64,000 bases of DNA, from assembly GCF_022347545.1 (NCBI RefSeq), contig NZ_JAKREW010000001.1, forward strand, positions 1-64,000. The letters run 5' to 3'. This document shows, piece after piece, positions 35,682-44,985 of this stretch. Below the pieces are notes generated by a model. It searched no databases. It was not told the DNA's origin and saw only the letters and a program-made list of their open reading frames with translations. This DNA comes from Terribium retamae (GTDB lineage: Bacteria; Pseudomonadota; Alphaproteobacteria; Rhizobiales; Rhizobiaceae). The stretch's first letter is position 1; every line of letters begins with the position of its first letter. The position numbers and the translations under genes were made by a program.

Positions 35682-35695
35682 TTGATCTTGGTCAA
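35682..35695. promoter_or_regulatory. FixK/FNR-type box (anaerobox)
   Basis: TTGATCTTGGTCAA matches the TTGAT-N4-ATCAA consensus except one base. Its centre is 57 bases before the usp start codon, a position from which a class II promoter would start about 16 bases before the ATG. Oxygen-responsive control of usp by FixK/FnrN is inferred. Confidence 0.7.
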
Positions 35696-35745
35696 CGCAG
35701 GCCCACTTTCTCCATGGCAGGTTTTACTGACCAATGGAGATTGCG

Positions 35746-36195
35746 ATGTACAAGCATATTCTTGTTCCGACTGACGGTTCCGATCTTGCGGGTAAGGGAG
35801 TCAAGCAAGGGCTGGCGCTTGCAAAGGCACTTGGCGCGAAGGTGACGGTGGTGACCGCAACCGAGCCTTTCCCGGTTTCCGGCTTCGCACTCGGTGCCGG
35901 CTGGGTCCCATCCGGTGCGGACATGCAGGAATTCAGCGCGGCGCAGAAAGAAGATGCCGGAAAAATCCTGGCTGCCGTGAAGGCAGAGGCAACCAAGGCC
36001 GGGGTCGATGCCGATCTCGTCCATGTACCTGATCAGCGTGCTGCCGATGCGATCTTGGAAGCCGCAAAGGCGCACAAAGCCGATCTTATCGTGATCGCAT
36101 CGCACGGTCGGCGTGGTGTCGAGCGTGTACTCCTCGGCAGCCAGACCTCGGAAGTTTTGGCGCACTCGTCCATTCCGGTGCTGGTCGTGAAATAG
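35746..36195 (+). CDS. Universal stress protein, UspA family
   Basis: A single-domain 149-residue Usp: MYKHILVPTDGSDLAGKGVK at the start, and the ATP-binding GxxG(x9)GS(T) element as ASHGRRGVERVLLGSQTSEV near the end. ATG 35746 follows GGAG at 35736-35739. The upstream FixK/FNR-type box suggests induction under low oxygen, common for Usp genes in rhizobia. Confidence 0.94.
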   Translation: MYKHILVPTDGSDLAGKGVKQGLALAKALGAKVTVVTATEPFPVSGFALGAGWVPSGADMQEFSAAQKEDAGKILAAVKAEATKAGVDADLVHVPDQRAADAILEAAKAHKADLIVIASHGRRGVERVLLGSQTSEVLAHSSIPVLVVK

Positions 36196-36285
36196 GCTTT
36201 CGCCCTTTGCTGCCGCAGCCGTCGTCGGTGATGACCACGACTGGCCGGATCAACGATCTGGCTTTTTGGTATAAGGCAGAAACGA

Positions 36286-36310
36286 AAAGGCCCGCCGGAA
36301 GCGGGCCTTT
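36286..36310. terminator. Bidirectional terminator between usp and phaP
   Basis: AAAGGCCCGC (36286-36295), short loop, GCGGGCCTTT (36301-36310). A-tract and T-tract flank the stem, so it can serve both convergent genes. Confidence 0.88.
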
Positions 36311-36421
36311 GTTACGCGAACACTCTTACGCGACTTGCACTCGTACAGAAAATCAGAACCGGTTATGCGGAAGTTTCCGCGCGGATGGTTTTCAGTGCAG
36401 GCCGGCTTGTCCGGCTTGGTG

Positions 36422-36910
36422 TTAGGCAGCCTTCTTGTCGAAGGTGTAGAGCTTGCCGATTTCGGCCTGAACGGTCTTGGCACCTTCGACGACGGTGGTC
36501 TTGGCGGTCTCCGCAGCACCACGGACGCGATCGATGTTGGCCGAAGCATTTTCACGCACAAAATCAGCCTGGATTTGAACAGCTTCGTTGAAGGACTGTG
36601 CACCGGCAATCTTCTCGACCGTGGTCAGCGTGTGCTGGACGTTGGCAAGCGTCGCATCGAGCAAGCCGCGGGAGAAGTTGGCATAGCCGGCAACGAAGGA
36701 AGCGGCGAACTTCTCGACCCCGTCGGTCAGCTTGGCAGCGCCACCGTGAACGGTCTCGGCGCGTTCCTTCGCGGTCGAAGCGCCACGCTTCACGAAATCG
36801 CGGGCGGCGGCAGGAACTTCAAGCTTCGACTGAACGCCGTCAAAAACGTTCTTGATCGAGGAAAAATAGTTGGAAGCAGGCGCGGTGGTGGTCTTGGCGG
36901 TCTTGGTCAT
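36422..36910 (-). CDS. phaP: Phasin (PHA granule-associated protein)
   Basis: A 162-residue, Ala/Lys/Thr-rich, all-helical protein with the phasin_2 pattern (GASTAKERAETVHGGAAKLT, AGYANFSRGLLDATLANVQH, FNEAVQIQADFVRENASANI). It coats poly-hydroxyalkanoate granules. Its promoter region contains TGC-rich PhaR-like sites. A second phasin-type gene and a PHA synthase are in the same window. GGATGGAG precedes the ATG. Confidence 0.92.
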   Translation of the reverse strand: MTKTAKTTTAPASNYFSSIKNVFDGVQSKLEVPAAARDFVKRGASTAKERAETVHGGAAKLTDGVEKFAASFVAGYANFSRGLLDATLANVQHTLTTVEKIAGAQSFNEAVQIQADFVRENASANIDRVRGAAETAKTTVVEGAKTVQAEIGKLYTFDKKAA

Positions 36911-36979
36911 GGCGATTCTCCATCCTCATAAGGAGCTATGGGTTGTGCCCCGTTCAGGATCGACCCGGAGCATAACGAG

Positions 36980-37032
36980 CATATAGGAGTGATTTTTGTG
37001 CAATGCAACATAGATTTTTGCTGCGTTGCAAT
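36980..37032 (-). promoter_or_regulatory. phaP promoter with overlapping PhaR-like sites
   Basis: On the minus strand TTGCAT (37008-37003), a 17-bp spacer and TATATG (36985-36980) make a good sigma-70 promoter. TTTTGTGCAATGCAACAT (36994-37011, plus strand) overlaps the -35, and a related TTTTGCTGCGTTGCAATA follows at 37016-37033. Repression by PhaR is inferred from motif and position. Confidence 0.6.
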
Positions 37033-37209
37033 AATCCTGCTAACCCACTGTCTGAAAAGCACTTAAATACTCGTTGCCTAGGCGATGTGAGGTCTATGAC
37101 GCTGCTTTGGGAAGCCGGTTGAGGGCCGATGCGCCGCAGCAATCGGCATGCGCAATCCTGTTTTCCGATGCTAAGCTCGGCTCATCGAGACAGCAGGAGC
37201 GGATCGCAG

Positions 37210-38508
37210 ATGTCGCAGCAGGATGCCACCGCCAGCGGGTTGTTGGGTGCCGACAAGGATGCCGAGGTAAAGCTCGCCGCGCTGCGGCGCACGAAGTTCG
37301 TGGCGGCTGCGGCGCTTGCGTTCTGCGTGGTGGTATTCGCCGTCTCGAAGTCCCTGGAGGGAAGCTATCCTTGGCTGGCCTTCATTGCCGCCTTCGCCGA
37401 GGCCGCGACCATCGGTGGCCTGGCCGACTGGTATGCGGTGGTAGCGCTGTTCAAGCGGCCGCTCGGTCTGCCGATCCCGCACACCGCGATCATCCCGGAG
37501 AACCAGACCCGCATTGCCGACAACCTCGGTCGTTTCATCGAGGTCAACTTCCTGGCACCCGGCCCGGTTCGCGAGAAGCTGAACGAAGTCGACTTTGCGT
37601 CGCTGGTTGCCGACTGGCTGGCCGACGAAGAGCGGGCGGCAGGCCTGTCGCGTTTCGTCGTGCGGCTGGTACCCCAGACGCTCGGCGCCATCGAACAATC
37701 CGGCCTGCGCGGCTTTGTCACCCAGCGCATGCTGGAACAGATGGAAAAGGTTCAAGTGGCACCACTGGCGGCGGAGTTGCTGGAGGCCTTCACCGAGGAC
37801 CGCCGCCACCAGAAATTGTTCGACGAGTTCACCCGTGTCATCGGTCGCTTCCTGAACGACGAGCAGGCACTCGCAGCCATGCGTGAGAAGATCCGCGAGG
37901 AACTGCCTTCGCTATTCAACCTGTTTCGCGCTGACGCCTATCTCTTGAAAAAGATCGTTGCCTCCGCCGGATCGCTGCTGGAGGAGGTGAGGGCCGATCC
38001 CGACCACCCGATGCGCGAGGAATTCGACCGTTTCGTTGCGAAGTTCATCGAGCGATTGCGTCAGTCGAAGGAATATGCCCGTCGCGCCGAGCGGCTGAAG
38101 CGGGGCTTCCTTGCACGGCCTGAAATCCGCGAACTTGCACATGATATGTGGGACAGCTTGCGTCGTTTCATCGAGCAAGATGCCGTCGCCGACAATTCGA
38201 TGATCCGGCAACACCTGACCGGCATGTTCATCGAGGTCGGGCGTCACCTGGCAGGCGACCCGCAGATCAGGGGCGACATGAACCAGGGCTTTGTCGTCGC
38301 TTTGGCTTCTTTCGTCGAAAGCCAGAAGAGCGGCGTCTCCAAATTCATCGCCGATCAGGTCAAGCGCTGGGATCTCGCACAGCTCACCCGCTTGATCGAG
38401 ATGAACATCGGCCGTGATCTTCAATACATCCGTTTCAACGGCATGATCATTGGCGGCTTGGCCGGCCTGGCGCTCTATGCGGTGGAGCGGCTTTTCCTCG
38501 TCAATTGA
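37210..38508 (+). CDS. DUF445 membrane-associated protein
   Basis: A 432-residue protein with the DUF445 pattern: two N-terminal hydrophobic segments (FVAAAALAFCVVVFAVS, WLAFIAAFAEAATIGGLADW then YAVVALFKRPLG), long amphipathic helices in the middle, and a final membrane helix (IIGGLAGLALYAVERLFLV). ATG 37210 follows AGGAG at 37195-37199. Function is unknown. A phasin-like gene follows by 69 bases. Confidence 0.9.
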   Translation: MSQQDATASGLLGADKDAEVKLAALRRTKFVAAAALAFCVVVFAVSKSLEGSYPWLAFIAAFAEAATIGGLADWYAVVALFKRPLGLPIPHTAIIPENQTRIADNLGRFIEVNFLAPGPVREKLNEVDFASLVADWLADEERAAGLSRFVVRLVPQTLGAIEQSGLRGFVTQRMLEQMEKVQVAPLAAELLEAFTEDRRHQKLFDEFTRVIGRFLNDEQALAAMREKIREELPSLFNLFRADAYLLKKIVASAGSLLEEVRADPDHPMREEFDRFVAKFIERLRQSKEYARRAERLKRGFLARPEIRELAHDMWDSLRRFIEQDAVADNSMIRQHLTGMFIEVGRHLAGDPQIRGDMNQGFVVALASFVESQKSGVSKFIADQVKRWDLAQLTRLIEMNIGRDLQYIRFNGMIIGGLAGLALYAVERLFLVN

Positions 38509-38577
38509 CGGTTGTATTCGCTGGTCTATTCTCACCCTTGCGGCAATCGCGCCGGAGAAGAGGAGGAGAAGACGACC

Positions 38578-39006
38578 ATGGCCAAACAGCCCGAACCCGA
38601 ATCCTTCATGGACATGTTCAGCAAAATCGGCCGCGACCTGAGGATGCCGCAGGTGGATGTCGACGCAATCCTCAGCCATCACCGCAAGAATCTCGAGGCA
38701 CTGGAGAAATCGGCAAGAGCCACGGCAGCCGGCGCCTCCTCGATCATGGCGCGGCAGCGCGAAGTTCTGCAGGACTCCTTGCGCGAGGTCACCGAATTCA
38801 GCCAGAATTACCGCGCGCCCGGCAATCCGCAGGAGTTGATTGCCAAACAAGCCGATTTCGCACGAAGGTCGTTCGAAGCAGCAGTGAAGAACGCTGGCGA
38901 CGTGGCCGATATCGTCAAGAAGTCAGGTGCGGAATCGGTCGACATCCTGCGCGCCCGCATCAAGGAAGCGATGGACGAGATCCGGCAGAGCTACGAGAAG
39001 AAATAG
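38578..39006 (+). CDS. Phasin family protein (second phasin-type gene)
   Basis: A 142-residue helical protein (MFSKIGRDLRMPQVDVDAIL, HRKNLEALEKSARATAAG, ELIAKQADFARRSFEAAVKN) of the TIGR01841-like phasin group. AGGAGGAG precedes ATG 38578. Unlike phaP it has no TGC-rich site upstream and is coupled to DUF445 and a VOC protein, so it may have a different partner. Confidence 0.85.
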   Translation: MAKQPEPESFMDMFSKIGRDLRMPQVDVDAILSHHRKNLEALEKSARATAAGASSIMARQREVLQDSLREVTEFSQNYRAPGNPQELIAKQADFARRSFEAAVKNAGDVADIVKKSGAESVDILRARIKEAMDEIRQSYEKK

Positions 39007-39378
39007 ATGGCCACTGTCCGCTATTTTGCCGGTGATGTCGATGCTTCGGTCCTTTTCTACACGAGGCATCTGGGTTTCGCGTTGCGGCAGCAGTTCGGCC
39101 CCAACATGGCGATCCTCGATCGCGGCGACCTAACGCTGTGGCTGGCGGGACACCAGGCATCTGCCTCTCGGCCCATGCCCGATGGTGCCATACCCGAACC
39201 CGGGGGCTGGAACAGATTTGTTCTCGAAGTAACGGACCTGCCAAGCTTTGTGACAGCTCTGCAGGACGAAGGCGTGTCGTTTCGCAATACCATGATCGAG
39301 GGGCCAGGTGGTCGGCAAATCTTGTGCATGGACCCATCAGGCAATGTGATCGAGTTGTTCGAGGCGGCGGCAAGCTAA
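39007..39378 (+). CDS. VOC/glyoxalase-superfamily protein
   Basis: A 123-residue protein with two beta-alpha-beta-beta-beta modules: [20 protein letters not shown] and a second half ending [16 protein letters not shown] Glu near the end can serve as metal ligand. The ATG follows the upstream stop without a gap, so translation is coupled to the phasin-like gene. Substrate unknown. Confidence 0.88.
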   Translation: MATVRYFAGDVDASVLFYTRHLGFALRQQFGPNMAILDRGDLTLWLAGHQASASRPMPDGAIPEPGGWNRFVLEVTDLPSFVTALQDEGVSFRNTMIEGPGGRQILCMDPSGNVIELFEAAAS

Positions 39379-39427
39379 GTCTGGTCGGGGCAGGGCCCTG
39401 CCAGCCATAAAGTTGGGTGGAGGGGGA

Positions 39428-40690
39428 ATGACGGAAACACAGCCCGGCAATGCGCCTGGCCGTCTGCGCCAGATGCAGATCTATGTCACCGGCGCAGGCG
39501 GCAAGCGTCCAACCGTGCCCGTCGCCCCGCACCTGCTGGAACAGGCCGCGATCCGCAAGATGACGCCGGAGGCAGCCGCCTACATTGTCGGTGGCGCCGG
39601 CAGCGAGACGACGATACGGGTCAATCGCGCCGCCTTCGAACGCCATCGCATCGTTCCGCGCGTGTTGCGTGACGTTTCCAGGCGTGACCTTTCCGTCACG
39701 CTGTTTGGCCGCCGTCACCCGGCTCCGGTCCTCCTTGACCCTGTCGGCGTGCTGGAAATGGTGCATCCGGAGGCGGATCTTGCCGTAGCCCGCGCCGCAG
39801 CCGCGGAAAATATCGCCTATGTCTTCTCCAATCAGGCGTCCGTGTCGATGGAACAATGTGCTGCCGCCATGGGCGACGCGCCGCGCTGGTTCCAGCTCTA
39901 TTGGTCGAGCGACGACGATTTTGTCCGCTCCGTGGTCGCGCGAGCCGAGAAGTGCAGCTGTGAGGCGATTGCCGTCACGCTCGATACAACGCTGCTTGGC
40001 TGGCGCCCGCGTGATCTCGACGCTGCCTATCTACCGTTCCTGCGCGGGCTGGGGCTCGCCCAATATCTCAGCGACCCCGTCTTCAAATCCAAGATTCCGC
40101 GCAGTCCTCCTGAGACTGGCGTGAAACCACGCGGCTTCGATCTGATTTCGACCGCTCTCAGCTTGCGCCGCAAAGGCAAGCAGTTTGATCTGTCTATGCA
40201 GCAGATGCGTGCCGCCGTTGCCCATTTCACCGCGACCTATTCGCGACCGGACCTGAACTGGGCCGATCTCAAGCGGCTGCGGACTATGACGAAGCTGCCG
40301 ATCCTGTTGAAAGGCATTCGCCATGCCGACGATGCGCGACTGGCGTATCAGCATGGTGTCGATGGGATCATTGTCTCCAACCATGGCGGCCGCCAGGTCG
40401 ACGGCGAGGTCGCCACGCTGGACGCCTTGCCGGGTATCGTTTCCGCGGCCAGTGGCCTGCCGGTACTGCTCGATTCCGGTGTTCGTTCGGGGAGTGATGT
40501 CGCCAAAGCGTTGGCACTCGGCGCCACCGCCGTTTTGATCGGCAGACCCTATGTCTATGGATTGGCGCTCGCGGGTGAGACAGGTGTACGCGAAGTGATC
40601 CGCAACATCGTTGCCGAATTCGACTTGACGCTCGCATTGGCGGGGTTGGCCAAGGCAAGCGAGCTCGACGCTTCGATCCTGGCGGGGTAG
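39428..40690 (+). CDS. FMN-dependent alpha-hydroxy-acid oxidase/dehydrogenase
   Basis: A 420-residue TIM-barrel flavoprotein of the lactate oxidase/LldD family. Family segments include [30 protein letters not shown] with the FMN-binding Lys, the active-site motif [10 protein letters not shown] (His and Arg), [20 protein letters not shown] and [13 protein letters not shown]. It oxidises a 2-hydroxy acid such as lactate or mandelate; the precise substrate cannot be read. GGAGGGGG precedes the ATG. Confidence 0.92.
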   Translation: MTETQPGNAPGRLRQMQIYVTGAGGKRPTVPVAPHLLEQAAIRKMTPEAAAYIVGGAGSETTIRVNRAAFERHRIVPRVLRDVSRRDLSVTLFGRRHPAPVLLDPVGVLEMVHPEADLAVARAAAAENIAYVFSNQASVSMEQCAAAMGDAPRWFQLYWSSDDDFVRSVVARAEKCSCEAIAVTLDTTLLGWRPRDLDAAYLPFLRGLGLAQYLSDPVFKSKIPRSPPETGVKPRGFDLISTALSLRRKGKQFDLSMQQMRAAVAHFTATYSRPDLNWADLKRLRTMTKLPILLKGIRHADDARLAYQHGVDGIIVSNHGGRQVDGEVATLDALPGIVSAASGLPVLLDSGVRSGSDVAKALALGATAVLIGRPYVYGLALAGETGVREVIRNIVAEFDLTLALAGLAKASELDASILAG

Positions 40691-40774
40691 GCACCTCTCT
40701 CCTGTGGGTTTTGCCATTCGCCCCCTGCATCACGGCCGGCGAGATGCTAGAGGTCGCCTCCAAATGTCTGGAGC

Positions 40775-40860
40775 GTGGCTCCGAAAAGTTGCAGACTTTT
40801 GGGATAAGAATCATGCGCACAAGAGATGGAGCGGGTGCCGATATCGGTTCCGCTCTGGAA
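40775..40860. repeat. Probable rhizobial intergenic repeat
   Basis: The stretch from GGAGCGTGGCTCCGAAAAG through GCAGACTTTTGGGATAAG to ATCATGCGCACA and a GAGCGGGTGCCGATATCGG part looks like a dispersed element of Mesorhizobium-type genomes. GGAGCGTGGCTCC is a short hairpin and GAAAAGTTGCAGACTTTTGG a second imperfect one. The claim rests on memory of similar elements; copy number needs a genome search. Confidence 0.4.
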
Positions 40861-40877
40861 GTCGGCCGGGGTTTTGA

Positions 40878-42383
40878 ATGAAGGTAGCCATCGAGATGGG
40901 GACGGCGTCGGGCGCGGCCGCCACGCTCGATCTCGAGGAATTGCTCGCGACACGTCTTCTGGTGCAGGGCAATTCCGGCTCCGGCAAGTCGCATCTCCTG
41001 CGCAGGCTCCTTGAACAAAGCGCACCCTGGGTGCAACAGGTGGTGATCGATCCCGAGGGTGATTTCGTCACGCTCGCCGATCGTTTCGGTCACATCGTGG
41101 TCGACGCTCAGCGCACGGAAGCTGAACTCACCGGTATTGCCGGCCGCATTCGCCAACACCGCGCCTCCGTCGTGCTCAATCTGGAGGGGCTCGACGTCGA
41201 ACAGCAGATGCGCGGAGCGGCCGCCTTCCTGAACGGCATGTTCGATGCCGAGCGCGACTACTGGTATCCCGTCCTCGTGGTGGTGGACGAGGCGCAGCTC
41301 TTCGCGCCCGCGGTGGCCGGCGAGGTCTCCGACGAGGCGCGCAAGGTCTCGCTCGGCGCCATGACCAATCTGATGTGCCGCGGCCGCAAGCGTGGCCTAG
41401 CCGGCGTCATCGCCACGCAGCGGCTGGCCAAGCTGGCCAAGAACGTGGCGGCGGAAGCCTCCAACTTCCTGATGGGGCGGACCTTCCTCGACATCGATAT
41501 GGCGCGTGCTGCCGATCTTCTAGGTATGGAGCGTCGCCAGGCCGAGATGTTCCGCGACCTGGCGCGCGGCAATTTCGTGGCTTTGGGACCGGCCATGTCG
41601 CGGCGGCCACTGCCGGTTGCTATCGGCGCGGTCGAAACCTCGGCGCGTTCGGTCAGCCCGAAGCTGACGCCGCTGCCGGAAGCGATCGAGGATGTCGAAA
41701 GCCTGATCCTCACGCCAAGCCCCGAGGAATTGCGGCAGCCTGTGGTGCGACGCCCACGCCCGCCCGCACCGACGCCGACGGCCGACATTCTGGAGCAATT
41801 GTCACGTTCGGTCCCTGAACAGACCGCAGCTTCGGAGCCGGCGCCGACATTGTTCGACGAAGTCGAACGCGAGATCTTGATCAAGGCGGTGCTGGCCGAG
41901 ATCGTAGAGGATCCGGACGCCGCTTTCCGTGCGGATTCATTGCTTTATCAGGATTTCCTGGTGCGTTGCCGTATCCGCCGCGTACCAGGCGACCCCCTCG
42001 GACTCTCCGTGTTTCGGCGGCGGCTGGCCATCGCAAAGACGGGTATCGACGAGACGACTGCGGCAAGCGATGTCTGGCAACAAGCACTGGCGTTATCTTC
42101 TGACGTTCCCGAGGATTTGCAGGCAGTATTCCTGATCGTCGCGCAGGCCGCTGTTACCGGCTCTCCTTGTCCATCTGACGCTGCGCTGGCGCGAGCCTAT
42201 GGCACACAGTCGGCACGCCGGGCACGCCGGCTGCTGTCTTTTTTCGAAGAGCGCGGCCTGGCAGTGTTGCGGACAGATTTCCATGGACGGCGCGTTGTCG
42301 CGTTTCCAGACCTTGGCTGCGAAACCGCGCCAGGCGATCCCAATCGGCTGGACGATGTGCCGGAACAGCAGGCGGCCGAGTAG
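40878..42383 (+). CDS. HerA-like (DUF87) ATPase
   Basis: A 501-residue protein. Walker A is GNSGSGKS at residues 31-38; Walker B is LVVVDEAQLF near 136-145; RGRKRGLAGVIATQR contains a sensor/arginine-finger-like segment. This is the HerA/FtsK-like hexameric ATPase pattern. The C-terminal 200 residues, after a Pro-rich linker, are helical and include a winged-helix-like region. Partner nuclease NurA is absent nearby. It may act on DNA, but cellular role is unknown. Confidence 0.85.
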   Translation: MKVAIEMGTASGAAATLDLEELLATRLLVQGNSGSGKSHLLRRLLEQSAPWVQQVVIDPEGDFVTLADRFGHIVVDAQRTEAELTGIAGRIRQHRASVVLNLEGLDVEQQMRGAAAFLNGMFDAERDYWYPVLVVVDEAQLFAPAVAGEVSDEARKVSLGAMTNLMCRGRKRGLAGVIATQRLAKLAKNVAAEASNFLMGRTFLDIDMARAADLLGMERRQAEMFRDLARGNFVALGPAMSRRPLPVAIGAVETSARSVSPKLTPLPEAIEDVESLILTPSPEELRQPVVRRPRPPAPTPTADILEQLSRSVPEQTAASEPAPTLFDEVEREILIKAVLAEIVEDPDAAFRADSLLYQDFLVRCRIRRVPGDPLGLSVFRRRLAIAKTGIDETTAASDVWQQALALSSDVPEDLQAVFLIVAQAAVTGSPCPSDAALARAYGTQSARRARRLLSFFEERGLAVLRTDFHGRRVVAFPDLGCETAPGDPNRLDDVPEQQAAE

Positions 42384-42398
42384 CGAAAGTGGCGGGTG

Positions 42399-43172
42399 CT
42401 AGTTCCGTTTCGGGTCTGGGAAGAACAGGCCCTTGAAGCCGCTGCGGTCGAAAGGTTTCCATTCGCCTTCGGCCTGAGCAAGGCGGTCGGCAATGGCATA
42501 GACCGCTGCGGGGTGATGCCCGAGGCCACAATGGCTCGCCTCCACCTCGATGCTCTCGGTATGCGGCAGTTCGTTTTCGATGCAGGCCTGCCAGGCGCAG
42601 ATGCCGTCGGTGCGGCTGTAGATCGCGGTCGTCGGCACCGTTGGCGATTCCGAAATCGCGCCGCCCATGTGGCCTTCGCGGTCATCGACCTTGTGGCCGG
42701 AGGTGAACTCGTAGAGTTTCCAGGCGTTGGTCGCACGCGGATCACCGTTGAATGGGCTGCCCAATGTGATCACCATCCGCACTTCGTCGGGCAGCATCTT
42801 GGCCAGTTGTCTCGCATAGATGCCACCGAGGCTCCAGCCGACAAGGCTCACCTTGCGGCCATGCTTGTCTGCCAGCGCCTTGACGCGGTCGATCATCTTG
42901 CGCTCGACACCGGGCAGGGGGCCGTAGTTGCGACCAAGATCCCAGCCATAGGTGGCGTAGCCTTTGGATTTGAGGAAGCTGCGCAGCGCTGCGGTCGAGC
43001 GATCACTGGTGACAAGACCCGGCAAGACCAATACAGGATGACCGTCGCCACGCGGCGCCAGTGCCGTCAGAAGCGGTAGCGAGGCGACGAAACTTCCGAG
43101 TTCGGGCAATGCCCTGAGTTCCAGCGCGAACAGCAGTCGCGAAGGCGGTTTCAGCGTATCAGCGTGGGCCAT
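42399..43172 (-). CDS. Alpha/beta hydrolase (PGAP1/lipase-like)
   Basis: A 257-residue hydrolase: oxyanion-side LVLPGLVTSD, nucleophile elbow SLVGWSLGGIYAR, and a His near the C-terminus in ASHCGLGHHPAAV. No signal peptide. The Asp of the triad is probably in YSRTDGICAW. Substrate unknown, though it lies beside acyl-lipid genes. Confidence 0.88.
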   Translation of the reverse strand: MAHADTLKPPSRLLFALELRALPELGSFVASLPLLTALAPRGDGHPVLVLPGLVTSDRSTAALRSFLKSKGYATYGWDLGRNYGPLPGVERKMIDRVKALADKHGRKVSLVGWSLGGIYARQLAKMLPDEVRMVITLGSPFNGDPRATNAWKLYEFTSGHKVDDREGHMGGAISESPTVPTTAIYSRTDGICAWQACIENELPHTESIEVEASHCGLGHHPAAVYAIADRLAQAEGEWKPFDRSGFKGLFFPDPKRN

Positions 43173-43274
43173 CTAGGCTCCTGTCGGTTGATTCCGGCTG
43201 CACTCAACGCCGATTATGCCGCTTTTGTTCACAAAACTGCAATATTGTGCATGGTTTCCGCAGCGGCAGCAGGT

Positions 43275-44714
43275 TCACCGTTTTGCATCTTTCGGCGAAG
43301 GCGGCAGCTTTTCGGCTGCCGCCTTGAGCTCCGCCATGGCCGTGATCAGCAGGTCGCCGAGGTGATCGATATCGGGTACGGCGCGGCGGTCGGCGGTGAT
43401 GCCGAAATCGAGCCGGTCCTGATAGCTCTGCACGGTGATGTTCAGTGCGATGCCGTGGATGGGGATCGAAACAGGGAACATCGCCAACACCTTGGCTCCG
43501 GCACAGTAGACCGAGATTGGTGGGCCGGGAACGTTGGAAATGGTCAGGTTCGTGGTCGACGGCATCACGTCGGCCAGGCCTGTGCGGCCATAGAGCTGAG
43601 CGAGGCCGGGAAACAGGATCGGCGCGCCAAGCAGCGTGTAATCTTTTGGAGAGACGTCTTTCACCGTTCCAGCCAGGGCTTTGGAATCGCTGCTGTTTTT
43701 GCGAATTGCCAGCAGTCGCTCCAACGGGTCTGCAAGCTCCGTGGCGATCGGGCAGAACATGCCGAAGACCTGATTGGAAGCATCCATGTCGCCCGGCTGC
43801 CGCAACGAAATCGGCACGAAAGCCACCAGCGGCTTTCTCGGCAACGCTTCATGATCCTCCAGATAGGCGCGCAAGGCGCCGGCACTTACCGCCATCACCA
43901 CATCGTTGATCTTGGTGCCGGTTGCCTTGGCGATCATCTTGGCATCGCCAAGCGACAAGGCGCGGGCGGCAAAGGATCGCTGCGCAGTGATGGTGACGTT
44001 GAACGGCGTCTTGGGTGCAAGGATATCCGGAATGCCGGGCAGGCCTTCGCTGCTGCCGCTTTTGGCGATGAGCAGGTCCGTAAGCGTGCCGAGCACCTGC
44101 GGAACGGCCTCCATCGCCTTGAGTTGCTGGCGCATCACATTCTGCACCACATCGTTGATGCCGAGGATGGCACGTTCCTCGATCGTCGGTTTGCGGGTGG
44201 CTGGCTTCGGTTCCGGCGGCTTCACCTTCCGTGGCTGGGGCGACATGTCGTAGAGGGCTGCCGCAATCGCCATACCCGCGCCGCCATCGACGGCGGCATG
44301 ATGAACTTTGGAGTAAATCGCGACATTGCCGTCTTCGAGCCCATCGATCACGGTGAACTGCCAAAGCGGGCGTGAGCGGTCGAGCAGTGTTGAATGCAAA
44401 TCGCCAACCAGCCCTTCGAGCTGCTTCCAATTGCCGGGCGCCGGCAGCGTAGCGCGGCGCAAATGATAGGAAATATCGATCTCGCCGGCGTCGACCCAGG
44501 CCGGATGGTCGAGTTCCAGTACCGTGCGGGCAAGCTTCTTCTCGAAGATCGGCGCGAGATGCATGCGGCTGAGGAAGAATTCCTTGAAGTGATCGTAGAA
44601 GGAGCCTGAAAGATCGGCTGGCGGCTCATAGAGCGTCAAGCCGGCGACATGCATCGGCGTTTCAGGCGTCTCCATATAGAGAAAAGTGGCATCGATGCCG
44701 CCGAGCTGCTTCAT
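43275..44714 (-). CDS. Wax-ester synthase / acyl-CoA:diacylglycerol acyltransferase (WS/DGAT)
   Basis: A 479-residue enzyme joining acyl-CoA to a fatty alcohol or diacylglycerol. The catalytic HHxxxDG motif appears as VHHAAVDGGAG; other family blocks are LGGIDATFLYMETPETPMHV, TKINDVVMAVSAGALRAYL, SNVPGPP and GIALNITVQSY. ATG 44714 follows GGGAGG. It is divergent from the fadD-phaC-phaZ genes with 271 bases between, suggesting a shared storage-lipid role. Confidence 0.92.
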   Translation of the reverse strand: MKQLGGIDATFLYMETPETPMHVAGLTLYEPPADLSGSFYDHFKEFFLSRMHLAPIFEKKLARTVLELDHPAWVDAGEIDISYHLRRATLPAPGNWKQLEGLVGDLHSTLLDRSRPLWQFTVIDGLEDGNVAIYSKVHHAAVDGGAGMAIAAALYDMSPQPRKVKPPEPKPATRKPTIEERAILGINDVVQNVMRQQLKAMEAVPQVLGTLTDLLIAKSGSSEGLPGIPDILAPKTPFNVTITAQRSFAARALSLGDAKMIAKATGTKINDVVMAVSAGALRAYLEDHEALPRKPLVAFVPISLRQPGDMDASNQVFGMFCPIATELADPLERLLAIRKNSSDSKALAGTVKDVSPKDYTLLGAPILFPGLAQLYGRTGLADVMPSTTNLTISNVPGPPISVYCAGAKVLAMFPVSIPIHGIALNITVQSYQDRLDFGITADRRAVPDIDHLGDLLITAMAELKAAAEKLPPSPKDAKR

Positions 44715-44985
44715 GCATTCCCTCCCGGCCACCTTACCGATTGAGAGCCGCCAGGCCACGCGGCCTTCTTTCGGTGGATCATTTGCTGGATTGCCGGCAA
44801 AGGCAAGGTGCCGCGCGGAAAGGCGGGCCTTGCCGTGAGGACGGCGGCCTCGATTCCGATTGAGGCGCTGCTGGAATTGTTTCCGCTGGGTAATCGCCGT
44901 GAGCCGTCTAAGACGTTGTGGGCCGCTTCCCAAGCCTTTCTCGCGCGTCTAGATTGCAGGAATTCGCGGTCCAGGGGAGGAGCGC

